Origin: Dryococelus australis | Lineage: Eukaryota > Arthropoda > Insecta > Phasmatodea > Phasmatidae | Assembly: GCA_029891345.1 (NCBI GenBank) | Contig: CM056993.1 | Span: 111,838,623-111,902,622 of the forward strand | Direction: 5' to 3' | Length of the DNA: 64,000 nucleotides | Part shown: in pieces, positions 11,511 through 22,972 of the stretch | How positions within the stretch are numbered: position 1 is the stretch's first letter | Layout: each line of letters begins with the position of its first letter | Program-made: the position numbers and the translations under genes | The notes under the pieces: model-generated | Told to the model about the DNA's origin: nothing | The model's input: only the letters and a program-made list of their open reading frames with translations | Databases searched by the model: none

Positions 11511-11859
11511 CTGGCAATAACTGAATCAGATTTCACTTTCGTTTTTCAGAAAGACTGCAATGAAGATGATCTTCAGCTATCACAGAGAAATTCTAGATTG
11601 TTTGTATGTCGTTTATAAAGGATTTGGTGATCACATCAAAGCTGTAAGTTGCTTCACTGTCATCAGATTTTCTTGAAACAATTTTCAAAGAGAGATTATG
11701 ATATGTCCTGTATATCAATAATGTTTATAGTATTTCCTTCACAATATTTGTTGTAACTTTAAGTCATCCATCAGAACACTTACATCATGCAGGTAAAGCA
11801 GTAGCGAAATGAAGTTGATGATAGAAATAGAAACGTACTGAGAAAATCCCAGTGGCATT

Positions 11860-11990
11860 GTTCTTCGCATTATGTACGTGAAAATTCTTGTCTGAAAATT
11901 ACATAGTCTGCCTAGGATTGAACCAGGGACCTCATCTGTGTAAAGCTAGTAACCAACCCATGAGCGAACAGCGGATCAGCCATTAGTTTT
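11860..11990 (-). repeat. tRNA-derived SINE head
   Basis: On the minus strand the stretch reads like a decayed tRNA. There is an A-box-like TTCGCTCATGGGTTGG near 11955-11972 and an exact B box GGTTCAATCC at 11915-11924 (reverse complement), with tRNA-like spacing between them. The acceptor stem does not close well, so I call it a SINE head or tRNA pseudogene rather than a working tRNA. Confidence 0.5.
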
Positions 11991-12672
11991 GTAAAGAACT
12001 ATGTTTATGTTATTTTTAAATTATTGATGTTTATTCTCATATAAGTTGCAGCTAATAATTGAGTCATATTGTTCTTGGTTGGATGGCATTATCACTGTTG
12101 TAGGAATGGAGATGTTGTTCACCAAGAGAAAAAAAGGAAATGTGGTGGTCATATGTCAGTTGTAAATCTCATATTTGTTGGACTAGCTGTTTTTCTTCAC
12201 AGGCAGCAAATTTTTTTTTCTTATTTAGGAAGAGTGCATGTAATAGAATAAAACTAGAGCTAGTATCACTATTTGTTTTTATATATAACTAACACAGCTC
12301 AGCTGGCTGGTTTAATTTGCTGCTGTCTGCAGCAACATGTACCATGTACTTACGTTTGTCCATTCAAAAGAGAGACTGTGAAGTGGGAATTGAAGGGCGA
12401 AGGGCTCGCAGTTGCAGATTTCTTACACATCCTGATACCCTTATCAGGAGAAGTAATGTTTTCTGTTACCCATTTGTGTCTGCACATCACTCAAAGTGAG
12501 GGTAGTGACACAGCATGTGTATGAAGTATTCACGGGCTGTAATTTAACAGTTATGCAATGGGAAGCACTATATTTTAGTCACGGTATTACCCATACTTTT
12601 TGATTCATGTCTTAAAAAATTCACCTTATATATGACGTGTTTGCTTGTTTTCTAAATATGTCTTGTACCACA

Positions 12673-13080
12673 GGTATTTAAAGCACTGTCTACCACCTGG
12701 CAGCTGCAAAATTTAAATAGGATATTCCATGTTAAGGGAATTTTGCATCAGTGCATAATGTTAAAGATAGGTGTTTCAAACAAAGTGCATTCACACTAAT
12801 TTTTTAGGAGAACATCCTTACAAGCATATATTTTCAATATAGATAGGCAGTATGTACTTTTTTGTAAAATATAAATTTTAAATATTCCGTAGCAAACAGG
12901 CTATACTTGTTATGGAAACATTTCTGCTGTAGGGAATTTCTCCTAAAAAATTGGTGCAGAATAAATTTTGTTTGAAATGCTTACCTTTAAAATTAACGCA
13001 CTGAGGCAGACTTTCTTTAACATGGGATTTCCCATTTAAGTTTTGCAGCTGTCAGCCGATAGGTAGTGTCCTTAATACTT
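12673..13080. mobile_element. foldback / MITE-like element with ~150-bp inverted arms
   Basis: The left arm 12673-12823 and right arm 12925-13080 are inverted copies of each other with substitutions. Shared blocks in order are CAGCTGCAAAA, CATGTTAA, TCAGTGC, TTTCAAACAAA and AATTTTTTAGGAGAA. The ~100-bp centre is AT-rich and unrelated to the arms. There is no coding capacity, so this looks like a non-autonomous DNA element or foldback. Its superfamily is not assignable because the target duplication is unclear. Confidence 0.75.
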
Positions 13081-16000
13081 GTGTGTAGTATGACTACAGA
13101 GTGGTTGAATAATTATTCATTTACTTTTCATGTTAAAGCTGTATTTTTTAAACATCAATTTTATTCGCTAAAATACCGTCAGCTGTTAATATACTTATAT
13201 ACATACATTGATTTGATTAATTTCTTTCAAAATTATTTTCAATCAGATTTTTTAAAGAAATTTATATTGTCAGGTTAAATATGCATATTCAAGTTTGTAA
13301 TGTGTAATTTTCAAATTAATAATGTTTTCTCCAAGCACAAAAAATTCTTGTAGTTATTGACAGGAGAACTGAATGGAAATTACTGTTTTCTAATGCAGTT
13401 TTAGTATTGCTGTTATGTAACGAAGCAGTTTCTTAGTCATTAGAATTTTCATCAGCTGATCATGTTACCTAAATGGAATACATTTTGAATGATAAACAGA
13501 AGAAGGACTACATAGTGCTTAAATTTTTTTCCTTTGGCTGGTTAGTACTACTAGTTCGATGTATGGCATTCCTGCACACATTAAATATTTATAATGCTCC
13601 AACATTGTAAAGTCAAACAGTGGAGCCAAATAAGTGTCGTAGGATTTTTGCATGTGTTAGTAATTAAAAAAGAGTCCCTGACATGCATCAAGATTAAATT
13701 GATTAGTTTTGGAGTGCAATGTAACAGAATTACATCAAAAAAGTTCTTGGCTGGGTACAGCCAGGCCTATTCGTACATATACTACTGGAGGACATGATAA
13801 CTGAAAAATTTTATTTCATTTAATTAATATTGCTATCCATTTTTATTTTATTTGGAACTATGTTATGTCATGTTGGACTGTGTAAGAATTATAATGCAAA
13901 TTTTAAATGCATCTATAAATAGTTATGAACAATTATAAAATTCATAAAATTCAGTTAAAACTCAGTTTCAATATTAAAAAAGTAATAACATTCCTTAGTT
14001 TTTTTAAAAATAATTTGTTTGGTATTTTATTTAGAGGATACTAAGCTGAAATCTTTAAAATACCCTTGTAATCCATTGAGCTATGACGTGCATTTAATGA
14101 AAATGTTATTTTATTTTTGTTTTGCTGGAACATTACACAAAGTGAGCTAATAACTGGGATTTATCAATGCCATATGTAATACTGGCATCTAATTTTTGTA
14201 GTTTGATCTTAGTTATATCACTGAATCTCCAAGTCGTTTATATGAACAGTAAAATTTTGAAATAATATAAATGAATTTGTTGGTAATTTAACATTACAGA
14301 ATTAGTTTTAATATAAAATATTACATATTAATCTGATTGTGCACAAATATGATTGTTGTCCCTATGGTGTAATTTTTAAGATTTAGTCAAGCTTTGTTTG
14401 CATGAGGTGTAGGAATAGCTTGCTTTAGTAGGCTTTCAGAAAAGTTGGAAGTAACTATGAATGGACTGTCAACGTTATAGCCAGCATTCTCGTAACATCA
14501 GAAATATTTAAAACGGAAGATGCAGCTTATATGTGTTACAATGCAGTGTGTATATGCAATTTCACTAATTGTTACTTTGTATGGTGTAAAATTTTAACTT
14601 TTATTTCATATTTCTTTTAATGTTTTTGCTTTCCAATATTTTTTATTTTGTATAGAGGAGACAGTACACTCATTGAGTGTTATGATGATACAATTCACAT
14701 TTATTGCTGTTCAAGCTTTACCTAACAGCAAAGCATTTATGGTAGAACGCTTGAATTACACTTTTAAAGAGGAAAATTGAAAATGGTGTAATTCAGGGGA
14801 AAGTGTAAATGAGGAGAAAGTGCAAATAAAAGTGAAAAACATCATGACAAACCCTACTTCAAGCTAACTGTTACTAAAATAACAGCAAATGTATTATACT
14901 GTTGGAGAGTGAATTATCAGGGGAGTAATTGTGGTAACACTGCCTGTGGTTTAGTGTGTGTTTTTGTCACAACCACACAATGGTGTGCTCGTATGTGAAA
15001 TAAATAGTAGCTGACAAATATGTTTTATTCAACTGCGCCAACATTATACAATGTTAAAACATTAGCTAGCACGATGTACTATTTGATGCTTTAAGTGAAT
15101 TTACAAAACAATACGAAAATTAATTTCACATAAATTCTTCAGAATCAAAGAATAAAAGCAAAACTCAAAAAATACTTTAGTAATATTATTTTAATCTTAG
15201 GCCAGGGCAACTTAAAACATTTATGTTTTAAACTTGTCAAATAAAAATATGTTAAATCTACAAGGTTGTATACCACATCTCAGCATAATTAAAATTTATT
15301 CATATTCAGAAAAATAAAAAACATCAACTTTGTTCATATTCAGAAAATTACAAACTATTAATAAGTTTACTTTTTTAATTCAGCACTCCCTTATTTTACT
15401 GAGATTAAAATTGAACTCTGCGCTTGTTGCCAGTTAATGAATGTCAGATTTCATATTGCTTTTAAAGGATTTTCAATACTGAAAGGACAAGGTGAAGTTG
15501 CAGTATGCCTCTGCAAAGCTACTAATTTGACGACCTGCAACACAGGCTACTGATGATTATCAGTGTCTTTGCAGTGCCAGGGCAGTGGGGTTAGAGCGGC
15601 ATCTCACACTCTCCTCACTCTTTCCTCTTCCAGTAGATCATTGCCATTTATTCCACTTCCTTGAGTGACAGACTGTCAGTTAGTTCTTGGAATAGGAATG
15701 GCAACTGCCGACTCAAAACAGCAGCAGTTGAGCCTGTCTTACTCCATCAATGCCACCTTATTATCCTCTACTTCGCTCCCAACTCAAAAGAGAACACAAA
15801 CAAACTGTGTGTAACATGGGAAGGCACTTGCATTTGCAGTGTGGGAATGTAATGTATTGTAAACATAGGGGAAAAGTGGTGTATTTGATGAGAAAATGTT
15901 ATTGGCAGGAATGTAAAATCTGGGTTCCACTGTACTTATGCCATTATTGTGTACCCATGTGTATAGAATAGGACATATATTTAGGTGGAAATGGTTGGCA

Positions 16001-16113
16001 CGAATGAGTAATGTCACGGCGCACATTGTAAACATGATGTAAATGCACAGACAGAGATCCAGGTCAGTGGTGTGGATCGGAAAACAGTAGTGACAGTGGA
16101 CAGGACATAAAAG
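13081..16113. other. AT-rich non-coding stretch
   Basis: No gene or clear repeat was recognised over most of this interval; short frames show no protein-like composition. The last part may include the 5' LTR of the Gypsy element whose primer site is at 16114, for example from a TG near 15847, but no second LTR copy exists in the window to confirm its edges. Confidence 0.5.
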
Positions 16114-16130
16114 TGGCGACGAGGTTGGGA
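16114..16130 (+). promoter_or_regulatory. probable primer binding site of Gypsy element 3
   Basis: TGGCGACGAGGTTGGGA begins with TGG, as tRNA primer sites do, and lies about 230 bp upstream of the first gag sequence of the same strand. The words TGGCGACGAGG and gag wording like EPRPSEIMETYKFLKRDQ belong together in a common animal Gypsy group. The tRNA species was not determined. Confidence 0.5.
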
Positions 16131-16346
16131 TCTGTGCTGGGTTGAATAAAATACATCAAGTGTCCAGTCATATATGAACATCCATGGCCTCCATGGGTAC
16201 AGTCGGTGAATTTGTGCCAGGCTGAGATTTGTGGCGGTCTTATCGTAAACATTTACGGTTGCATTTTATCGTTAATAAAATAGAGGACAATGCCATGAAA
16301 TGGGCGGTTTTGTTTACTCTGTGCTGGGTGGAGTTGTACAGTATTG

Positions 16347-17030
16347 TTACATAATTACTATTGCTACGCCAAACAGCTGCAGTACCATTAAGGGAAGTGC
16401 TAACAATACTTTTGGAACATTTTGAGCCAAGACCAAGTGAAATAATGGAGACTTACAAGTTCTTAAAACGGGACCAATAGGAAGGCGAAACAATTGCAGT
16501 TTATGTGGCAGAACTGCATTGAATATTCGACTCACTCTGTAATTTTCCTAATTTGGAACGAATATTACGTGATGGTACATGACAAAATTGTTCAACATGT
16601 GCTACTGGCGAAAGACAAATTAACATACAAGGAAACAGTCGACATCGCGATGGCCGCAGAAGCAACGGGAAGAAATCTGTTGGATTTATGGGGAGCCACG
16701 GCCGTGGAACACAAGGACGAGCTAAATAACCTACAAGCCTATGGGCGAAGAAAATGGCCAGACTCTCTGGCGGGGTGTCCAGGGGAACCAACGAGACAGG
16801 CATGCTGGCGATGCAATAGGGATCATCCACCAGCACACATGCAGACATGTGTCCACCACATGTAACCACTGCAACAAGAGAGGCCACCTAGAGAGGGCAT
16901 GCATCACCAAGAAGAAGCAGGGGAGCGCTGGTTGTACAGGGAAGCGACAGGAACCCACCCAGGCACTGCAAGGTAGGACTCATCTGTTAAGGGAGCCTGA
17001 ATCTGAATATGAGGATGAGACAGGGGGAAT
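16347..17030 (+). pseudogene. gag of Gypsy element 3, with zinc knuckle
   Basis: Shifting frames give LREVLTILLEHFEPRPSEIM, ETYKFLKRDQ, then after stops and frameshifts the frame 16494-16865 with QHVLLAKDKLTYKETVDIAM and AAEATGRNLLDL, a well-known Gypsy gag wording. A CWRCNRDHPP cluster is followed, after a frameshift, by the CCHC knuckle CNHCNKRGHLERAC (within 16741-17091). Gag is cut at 17031 by a MITE. The frameshifts and the stop inside gag make it non-functional. Confidence 0.8.
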
Positions 17031-17031
17031 A

Positions 17032-17817
17032 CCGTATTTACTCGGGTGTAGCGTGCCCTTTTTTCCCAAAATAAAGGAAAACATTTCTTAGGTGCACGCT
17101 ATACATAGGAAAAAAAGAGGAAGGGGAGTGGTAGCCATAAATTGTCCGGATGTGAGGGAAGTGGAAGGTCTCATCTCTTGCTCTTATATCACTCCTCTCC
17201 CTTCTCTCTCTTTGTCTCTCAGCGATCCTTCAGTTATGTGTAGATTGAATCCCCTCCCTCCCCCCCCCAACTAAATGGAATCCTGTCACTCCACAAAACC
17301 AGAGCTGCCATGTTTTACGGCCTCCCACCCACCCCCCTTGTAATAATTGTAATAACACCCAGATGTTACCGGTGGATAATAATTCTGCCATCCCTCTTGT
17401 TTCCATGGTAGAGGCTAGCAAGCCATGTTCATGGTAGTTTGGGGGGGGGGGGGGGTGAGGTCCGAGGATACTTTTTTTTTAGAGAAGGGTAGTGTGACAT
17501 CTAGCATGGCAAAAAAAAGAGAGCTGGTCACTACTAAAAGGAGAAAGGAGAAAAAATAAATGAAGCTTGAAATGTTGAGTAGTGGGAGCATGAAGGTTCA
17601 GGAATTTTTTTTATTTTAACTTTTGGCACCCAATTTATTTAATTAAAGTATTTTGCAAACATATCACAACCAGCACACATTAATGTTAAGAAAAAGAGTA
17701 ATTTGTTTCATACTTACTAACAGGGCGTCACAAATTTTTGGTGCAATTTTATAAAAAAAAAAAAAAAATCATTGTGCGTACTATACACAAGTGTGCACTA
17801 TACACGAGTAAATAGGG
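17032..17817. mobile_element. TA-flanked MITE inserted in Gypsy element 3 (copy A)
   Basis: The ends are inverted: CCGTATTTACTCGGGTGTAG on the left, and on the right the reverse complement of CCCTATTTACTCGTGTATAG. TA flanks both ends (17030-17031 and 17818-17819), as in Tc1/mariner-type insertions. The inside has A-rich, G-run and C-run stretches (for example 17441-17455) and no transposase. A second copy with the same ends and the shared word AAAATAAAGGAAAACATTTCT lies at 44132-44632. It splits gag from protease of the host element. Confidence 0.8.
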
Positions 17818-17859
17818 TATATGGGCTGCATAGCCTGCAAGGGGAAGGCTGCAGTGAGC

Positions 17860-18300
17860 ATATGTGATTGACCTGTGATTACATAATAACCTGCTCCAGT
17901 TAGACATGGACACAGGGGCCAGTTACACAGTGATTAGCTGGGGTACTTATAAGACTTTGTGGCCAGAACTGCCACCCTTAGAAGAGTGTAACATTGTTCT
18001 GTACACATGGTCACGGGAAGGGTTAAAAATTAGGTGTTAGAAAGGGGTGAAGTTCAATCGAAAAATGGCTCAGTTGTTTCCCTGCCCTTGTTGGTGGCTA
18101 GTGGACAGAGGCCCAGCCTGCTTGGAAGGAACTGGTTTGAACCCTTCAGGATCATTGCAGAGGGAATTTTCATGGTACAAGTCCAGGTTAAGTTGAATGG
18201 GAATGATTCTCTAGATACTGTAACACATACAAGGATCACTGAGCTGTCCACTGTGTATCCACAGGTGTTTGATGACAAGGACCTAGGCCAGTATAAAGGA
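17860..18300 (+). pseudogene. aspartic protease of Gypsy element 3
   Basis: Right after the MITE the translation reads NLLQLDMDTGASYTVISW, containing the intact DTGA signature of retropepsins, then LWPELPPLEEC. The following frame 18034-18306 carries LLVASGQRPSLLGRNWFEPF, the typical SLLGRNW motif at the end of this domain in animal Gypsy elements. A stop and frameshift separate the two halves (near 18040). It continues in order into RT. Confidence 0.8.
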
Positions 18301-18612
18301 CCGTAAGTAATCATTTAAGGGAAGGAGCAAAACCAGTTTTCAGGTGGAAGTAGTACCATCTGCACTTCAAGAGAGGGTGGAGGCAGCCATTGACAAGCTT
18401 GTCGAATAAGGTGTCTTCAATCCTGTAGCATATTCAGTTTGGGCAACACTAATTGTGCCGGTTATGAAAGGGTATGGCTTGATTAGAATCTGTGGGGACT
18501 ATAAGGGTACTCTGAAAGCCAAGTTGAATGTTACCCACTCCCAACAATTAATGAAGCATTTCTCATTTAGCAGGAGGGAAATATTTCACAAAGTTATATC
18601 TGGAAGATACTT
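18300..18612 (+). pseudogene. reverse transcriptase of Gypsy element 3, first part
   Basis: Translated pieces include [51 protein letters not shown] and a motif-A start [13 protein letters not shown] in one frame (KLYLEDTY in another). The reading runs directly into the left target-site copy of an inserted Mag-like element and resumes at 22973 in frame with YLQWAVDEPTAELLTV. So this is one RT split by a 4.36-kb insertion. Confidence 0.8.
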
Positions 18613-18613
18613 A

Positions 18614-18712
18614 TGTTATTGGACGATTGGTACAAGGAATACATATCTGCCATTGTTCCACAAGTTCCATTGTTGTCAACAAGGTCAGGGTTGCCAACCT
18701 CCTAATGACACA
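18614..18712 (-). repeat. 3' LTR of the nested Mag-like element
   Basis: This 99-bp copy matches 22872-22969 over both ends, with more substitutions in the middle. The element-side neighbour at 18713-18725 reads on the minus strand as the purine run AAGAGAAAGGGGA, the expected polypurine tract directly before a 3' LTR. Confidence 0.75.
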
Positions 18713-18725
18713 TCCCCTTTCTCTT
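18713..18725 (-). promoter_or_regulatory. polypurine tract of the nested Mag-like element
   Basis: On the minus strand AAGAGAAAGGGGA lies directly before the 3' LTR. This is where plus-strand DNA synthesis would be primed in an active element, and it supports the LTR edge chosen at 18712. Confidence 0.7.
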
Positions 18726-19128
18726 ATTTATTAAGTCTTGTTTTGTACAGTACAGTAATTACACAATTTTCTGAGTTTACTAATAATTAAAATTTTTTAC
18801 CAAACTACTATGATGACATGATATGCCAGTGTTTCACATATAAGCTACCACGAATGGAAAGCATGTCTTTACAATATCCACAGATTATACTTTGACACTA
18901 ACCCCATTTCACAAATTACACAGATTACTTTGACACTAACACTATTTCACAAAAACCAATACAACTGTACAACTAACTACACAAATAGAGTATCTAATGA
19001 CCAAAATACTACTGAACCACTAAAGGTATTAACTAAAGATACTGATGCCTTTACTATTTTTAATTCATGATTCCTTAATGTTTCTATGTGGTGTAATCTG
19101 TCCACCACCTAGGTTTGCTGATGGGCCT

Positions 19129-20340
19129 TTATGACTTTTTACTGGTTGGTGTAGTGTTAGCTGCATCATCAACCCCACCTTGTGAAATATCTATTTCCTC
19201 TGCTTTCCTGTCACTGAAACCCCTAAATCCTTGCCTCAGGTCTTCCTTCTCCTTATCACTACCTGTCTTTACTACCTTATGTCTTGCTGTCTGCTTGCTT
19301 TCCGTACTTACTGGTACTTCTGAACCGTCAATAACTTTTTCTGACATGGTGACCACTTGCTGATATGGTGCAAGTGCCAAAAACCATCTGTTTCTCTTAT
19401 AGCACCCTCGAGTGGTGTCTACTACATATGACCTAGGCTCAGGGCCGACCTATTTTGTTCTTCTGTATGATCACAAGTAAGTGATCCATACTGCCTCCTT
19501 TTTTCCATTTCTGTTTTTCCTATCTTGCACAATTTTTCATTCAACTTGTTTCGACAATTATGATAGTAGCAAAGGAAGGGTTGACGTTACAGTGTGATTC
19601 ATCAGGAGTTCACATGGGCTGAATCCATTATCATGTGGGGTACTCTGATATGCTAGTAGTGGAGAAGGTAAATCCGCATTCTTTTTTATTAACAGTTTTG
19701 CCATTTTAACCACTGCTTCCACCCCTACATTTGATTGGTATTAATGTGGTGAAGAAGTCATGACTCTAAAGTGATATTCCTCTGCAAATTTCTTAAATCA
19801 AGATGAGAGGAACTGCGAACCACTATCCGTCCGTAACACATCTGGAATACCGAACCAAGCAAAAACTTCTTTTAGTTGTCGTATGACCACTTCATCTGAC
19901 AAAGACATAATAGGTAAGACCTCAAAAAATCTAGAGTAATAATCTGTGATAATTATATACCATTTACCATGTTTGGGAAAATCCGCTCCTACCTTTTCCC
20001 AAGGATGTGCAGGAAACTGTTCTTTTATACATGGTTCTTTGTGATTTATTTGTTGTTCCACACACTGTGGACAACTATGGATTACATTTTCCAATTGGGA
20101 CAAAAGTCCTACCCACCATACTGCCAGTTTAGCTCTTTCCCTACACTTCACAATCCCCTGGTGTCCTGCATTTATAAAATCTATGCACTTCAGCTGTAAA
20201 TTGGGTGGAGTGATGATCCTGGTTTCTTTCAAATAAAGAACTTCACCAAATGAAATTTTATGCCTGAATTGGTAATGCACATGCAAGTTCTCTGGAACCT
20301 CTCTCTTGGGGGGCCAAGTGATCAAAGAATACTGCTTCAA
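19129..20340 (-). pseudogene. integrase and C-terminal tail of the nested Mag-like element
   Basis: The frame 19798-20340 holds the HHCC zinc region (DFINAGHQGIVKCRERAK, VIHSCPQCVEQQ) and a core with D in IIITDYYSRFFEV and D in VLRTDSGSQFLSS. Below 19798, in shifted frames, the core ends with VGVEAVVKMAK, supplying the Glu. The C-terminal part (about 19380-19450) reads PRSYVVDTTRGCYKRNRWFL, the usual PRSY...RRNR motif of Mag-like integrases. A Ser/Lys/Glu-rich tail follows (19129-19380). The triad is visible; frames are broken. Confidence 0.85.
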
Positions 20341-20344
20341 TTTT

Positions 20345-20830
20345 TTACATGTGGGTTCCTGTTATGCCTGTATGAGAGAGAAACTTATCTGTAATGGGGT
20401 AAGTTGACTTAATTTGATGCATAAATGCTTCTATTTCCATAGTGAGCTCTGAATTGTTGTGTTTTTCCTCCTGCGAGAAAGGATTTCGAGATAAAGCATC
20501 TGCGATAATCAACACTTTTTCTGGAACATACTTTACTGTATAATCATACTTCATTAACCTTATGCGGAATCTTTGAAGACGGGGAGATAATTCTTGTACA
20601 GGGTTTGACTGCAATATCTGTTGCAAGGGTTTGTGATTTGTCTCAAATATTGCATGTAACCCAAGGATATACTGTTGAAATTTTTCATCAGCCCAAGCTA
20701 AGGCCAAAGCCACTTTTTCAATCTGAGAGTATCTCTTCTCTGTAGGTGAAGTGTCCTTGAACCATACTCAACAATTTGCCTTACCCTTCCTTTTGCTGCA
20801 GAATACAGTAACCTAGACCAAATGAGCTAG
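20345..20830 (-). pseudogene. RNase H of the nested Mag-like element
   Basis: The frame 20345-20713 starts at ALALAWADEKFQQYILGLHA and contains FETNHKPLQQIL, the position of the last RNase H aspartate, which here reads ETNHKPL rather than TDHKPL. It ends with RIRLMKYDYTVKYVPEK and IADALSRNP. The first part (about 20714-20830) is in other frames. It links RT and integrase of the same element. Confidence 0.8.
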
Positions 20831-20856
20831 CATCTGCACTCACTAGTATTTGTTGC

Positions 20857-21700
20857 TCAGGATAAAAAAAAAGTAAGAGTAGGTGTCTGTAAAAGCGGAA
20901 CTTTAATGTTTGCAAAGGCTTTAGCTTGGGCTGGCCCCCACACAAATTCTGTATCTTTCTTGAGGAGGGAAAACAAGGGTTCCAATATTTTTGATTTACT
21001 AGGAAGGAAAAGGAACAGAGCTGAGAAATTGACTATGCCCAAAAACTGTTGAAGCTCACGTGTTGTCTTAGGCTGAGGAAACTCCGATAATGCTAGAACT
21101 CTTTCTGGGTCCACTGATATACCTTCTGAGGTAAGTATGTAGCCCAAATACCTAACAGATATCACTCCAAAAACACTTTTACATTTATTGATAGTAATTC
21201 CCTTATTTTGCATTCTGCGAAGAACTTCCCTAAGTGTGGAATCGATGTTTGGAAATAATGGATGCATAAATAAGAATATCAACCACGTGAAACACAACCT
21301 GTGGAATGTTTTCCAGAACCTGGGCAATTCTGTTTGAGAAGTACTCTGGTGCACATGAGATGCCAAAGGCAACCTGTTGAAATAATATCCGCCAAATGGT
21401 GTGATAAAAGTGGTCAAAACTTGGCTCTCGTTGACCAGCTCTATTTGATAGAAACCTGAATTAGCATTTATTTTCGAGAAATATTTTTCTCCATTGAGGA
21501 GAGCTAGTTTTAATTCCACACTAGTTATAGGAAAATGGGGTTTAACTCAGTATAGTCCCCACATACACGGACTGCATTTACTTTTGGAACCACCACAATG
21601 GGTGCAACCCTATCTGTTGGTTCCATCACTGGCTCAATGATATTTAACTGTATTAACCTATCAAGTTCTGCTTTTAGTTTGTTCAGGAGAGGTATATGCC
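20857..21700 (-). pseudogene. reverse transcriptase of the nested Mag-like element
   Basis: The frame 20857-21519 carries KINANSGFYQIELVNESQ, where motif A reads INANSG and the usual catalytic aspartate (KLDANSGFYQ) is asparagine. It continues with FITPFGGYYFNRLPLASHVH, the thumb GYILTSEGISVDPERVLALS, and RELQQFLGIVNF. The N-terminal part at about 21500-21700, in another frame, has KLKAELDRLIQLNIIEPV and RVCGDYTELNP. The YVDD box is not intact. This is the best-preserved RT of the Mag-like copies but clearly dead. Confidence 0.85.
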
Positions 21701-21923
21701 CTGTCCTAGTGATCGACTGTACAAATCACTTAGCCCCATTTTTCACTACAATTTTAACTGTGGCTTTCACCGATTTCTCAAAATCATTGATTTGAACAGT
21801 TGTCCACTTATCTTTCTCAAGTGCATTTAACCACAATCTCCCTATAAATACATCCTCCCTGGTATCATTTTCACTTGGTCTATTTTGGCCATTACCAGTC
21901 ACATTAAACACCTTATCTTCGTT

Positions 21924-22682
21924 TTATCTTCCTCCAGCTTTACACACAGAAGCCCAATATCCGAGCTTACCACAACCGAAACACTTAACTTGACAGGGTG
22001 GACACTTTAACCTCTCATGGACGTGTAGTCCACTAAAGTAGCATCGGTTGTCCTCGGATCGAGTAGATGGAACTTGTATGTGTGACGCTCTTTGTTGTCT
22101 TTGTTGTGGTGAAGAATGGCGTCGAAACAAACCTTACTGCTGCGGAGCCCCTTGTGGAGATGAGCGTCTTCCTAACTGGTATCTGCTGACGTCCCCTCCA
22201 TATTGCTGCTCATGATGGAGAACCAGGGACTGTTGGAACTGCAGTTCTGCTTGTTTGGCCACCAATACTGCTTCTTCTAACATGAATTTTGGCCGTAACT
22301 AACTGCTCACTCGTCTTCTTTTCGGCCATGTCTACCACCACCCTATCACAAATAAGTTTGTTTTTTTAAACTTTCATAGTTGCAACTTTCTGCCAACGTG
22401 TGTAGTGTGGTTACAAATTTACCCACAGATTCGCTATGTAACTGAACCCGAGAATTGAACTTATACAGCTCAAATATTGTATTGGTTCGTGGGTTGAAAT
22501 ACTCCTGAAATGCTTGCAATACTTGTTCTTGTGTCTATGGTGCGGACTGAAATTGTGGCCAAATTCCTTCCAGATGTTAACCCAGAAGATATAAAAGAAT
22601 ATCTATCTGCTCCTTGTGCGGTTTGGAATTGTATCCTGAAACAGACTTGTAGCCTATAAATCTTCTCTTTCACCCCGGCCAT
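21924..22682 (-). pseudogene. gag of the nested Mag-like element with zinc knuckles
   Basis: Capsid-like sequence (about 22310-22510, minus strand) reads FQEYFNPRTNTIFELYKFNS and ESVGKFVTTLHTLAESCNYE, the usual Mag-type gag wording. The frame 21924-22130 carries HVHERLKCPPCQ and the knuckle CFGCGKLGYWASVC. The histidine of the knuckle is replaced (GYWASVC instead of GHxxxxC). Only about 220 bp separate it from RT, leaving no room for a normal protease. Confidence 0.75.
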
Positions 22683-22738
22683 AATGATGTGTTTGTGAAT
22701 TCCATAGGTTGTGATGGTTTGAGGTTATTTAGACTTCT

Positions 22739-22757
22739 CCCCCCCCCCCCCCCCCCC
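22739..22757. repeat. poly-C run (19 bp)
   Basis: An uninterrupted run of C lies inside the 5' part of the nested Mag-like element, next to its gag start. Other G or C runs are at 17441-17455, 47278-47291 and 58331-58348. Run lengths could be affected by sequencing or assembly. Confidence 0.8.
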
Positions 22758-22871
22758 AGAGGACATTCCAGATTCCTCCTTAACCGTCATCGTTATGCCG
22801 ATTATCATCGACACTGTAAATTAGGTATATGTCGTTTTAAACAATCTGGTTTTATCTCTACCACCATATTA

Positions 22872-22969
22872 TGTTATTGGACGCTAGGTACAAGGAATAA
22901 ACAGCTCTCATTCTTCCACATGCCAGTGGATGTCAACAAGGTCAGGGTTGCCAACCTCTTAATGACACA
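22872..22969 (-). repeat. 5' LTR of the nested Mag-like element
   Basis: This 98-bp copy pairs with 18614-18712. On the minus strand it runs TGTGTCATTA...CAATAACA. The inner neighbour on the minus strand (about 22850-22868) reads TGGTGGTAGAGATAAAA and may be the primer site; the tRNA was not identified. Confidence 0.75.
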
Positions 22970-22972
22970 GTT

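Larger units (their letters stand above)
18614..22969 (-). mobile_element. Mag-like Ty3/Gypsy element nested in Gypsy element 3
   Basis: Two terminal direct repeats of ~98-99 bp (18614-18712 and 22872-22969) share TGTTATTGGACG at one end and AATGACACA at the other. On the minus strand they run TG...CA. The flanking CTTA (18610-18613) and GTTA (22970-22973) fit a 4-bp target duplication with one change, and the interrupted RT codons rejoin there. On the minus strand the order is LTR, gag, zinc knuckle, RT, RNase H, integrase, tail, polypurine tract, LTR. Short LTRs are a known trait of Mag. The protease is missing, so it is internally deleted. Confidence 0.85.
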
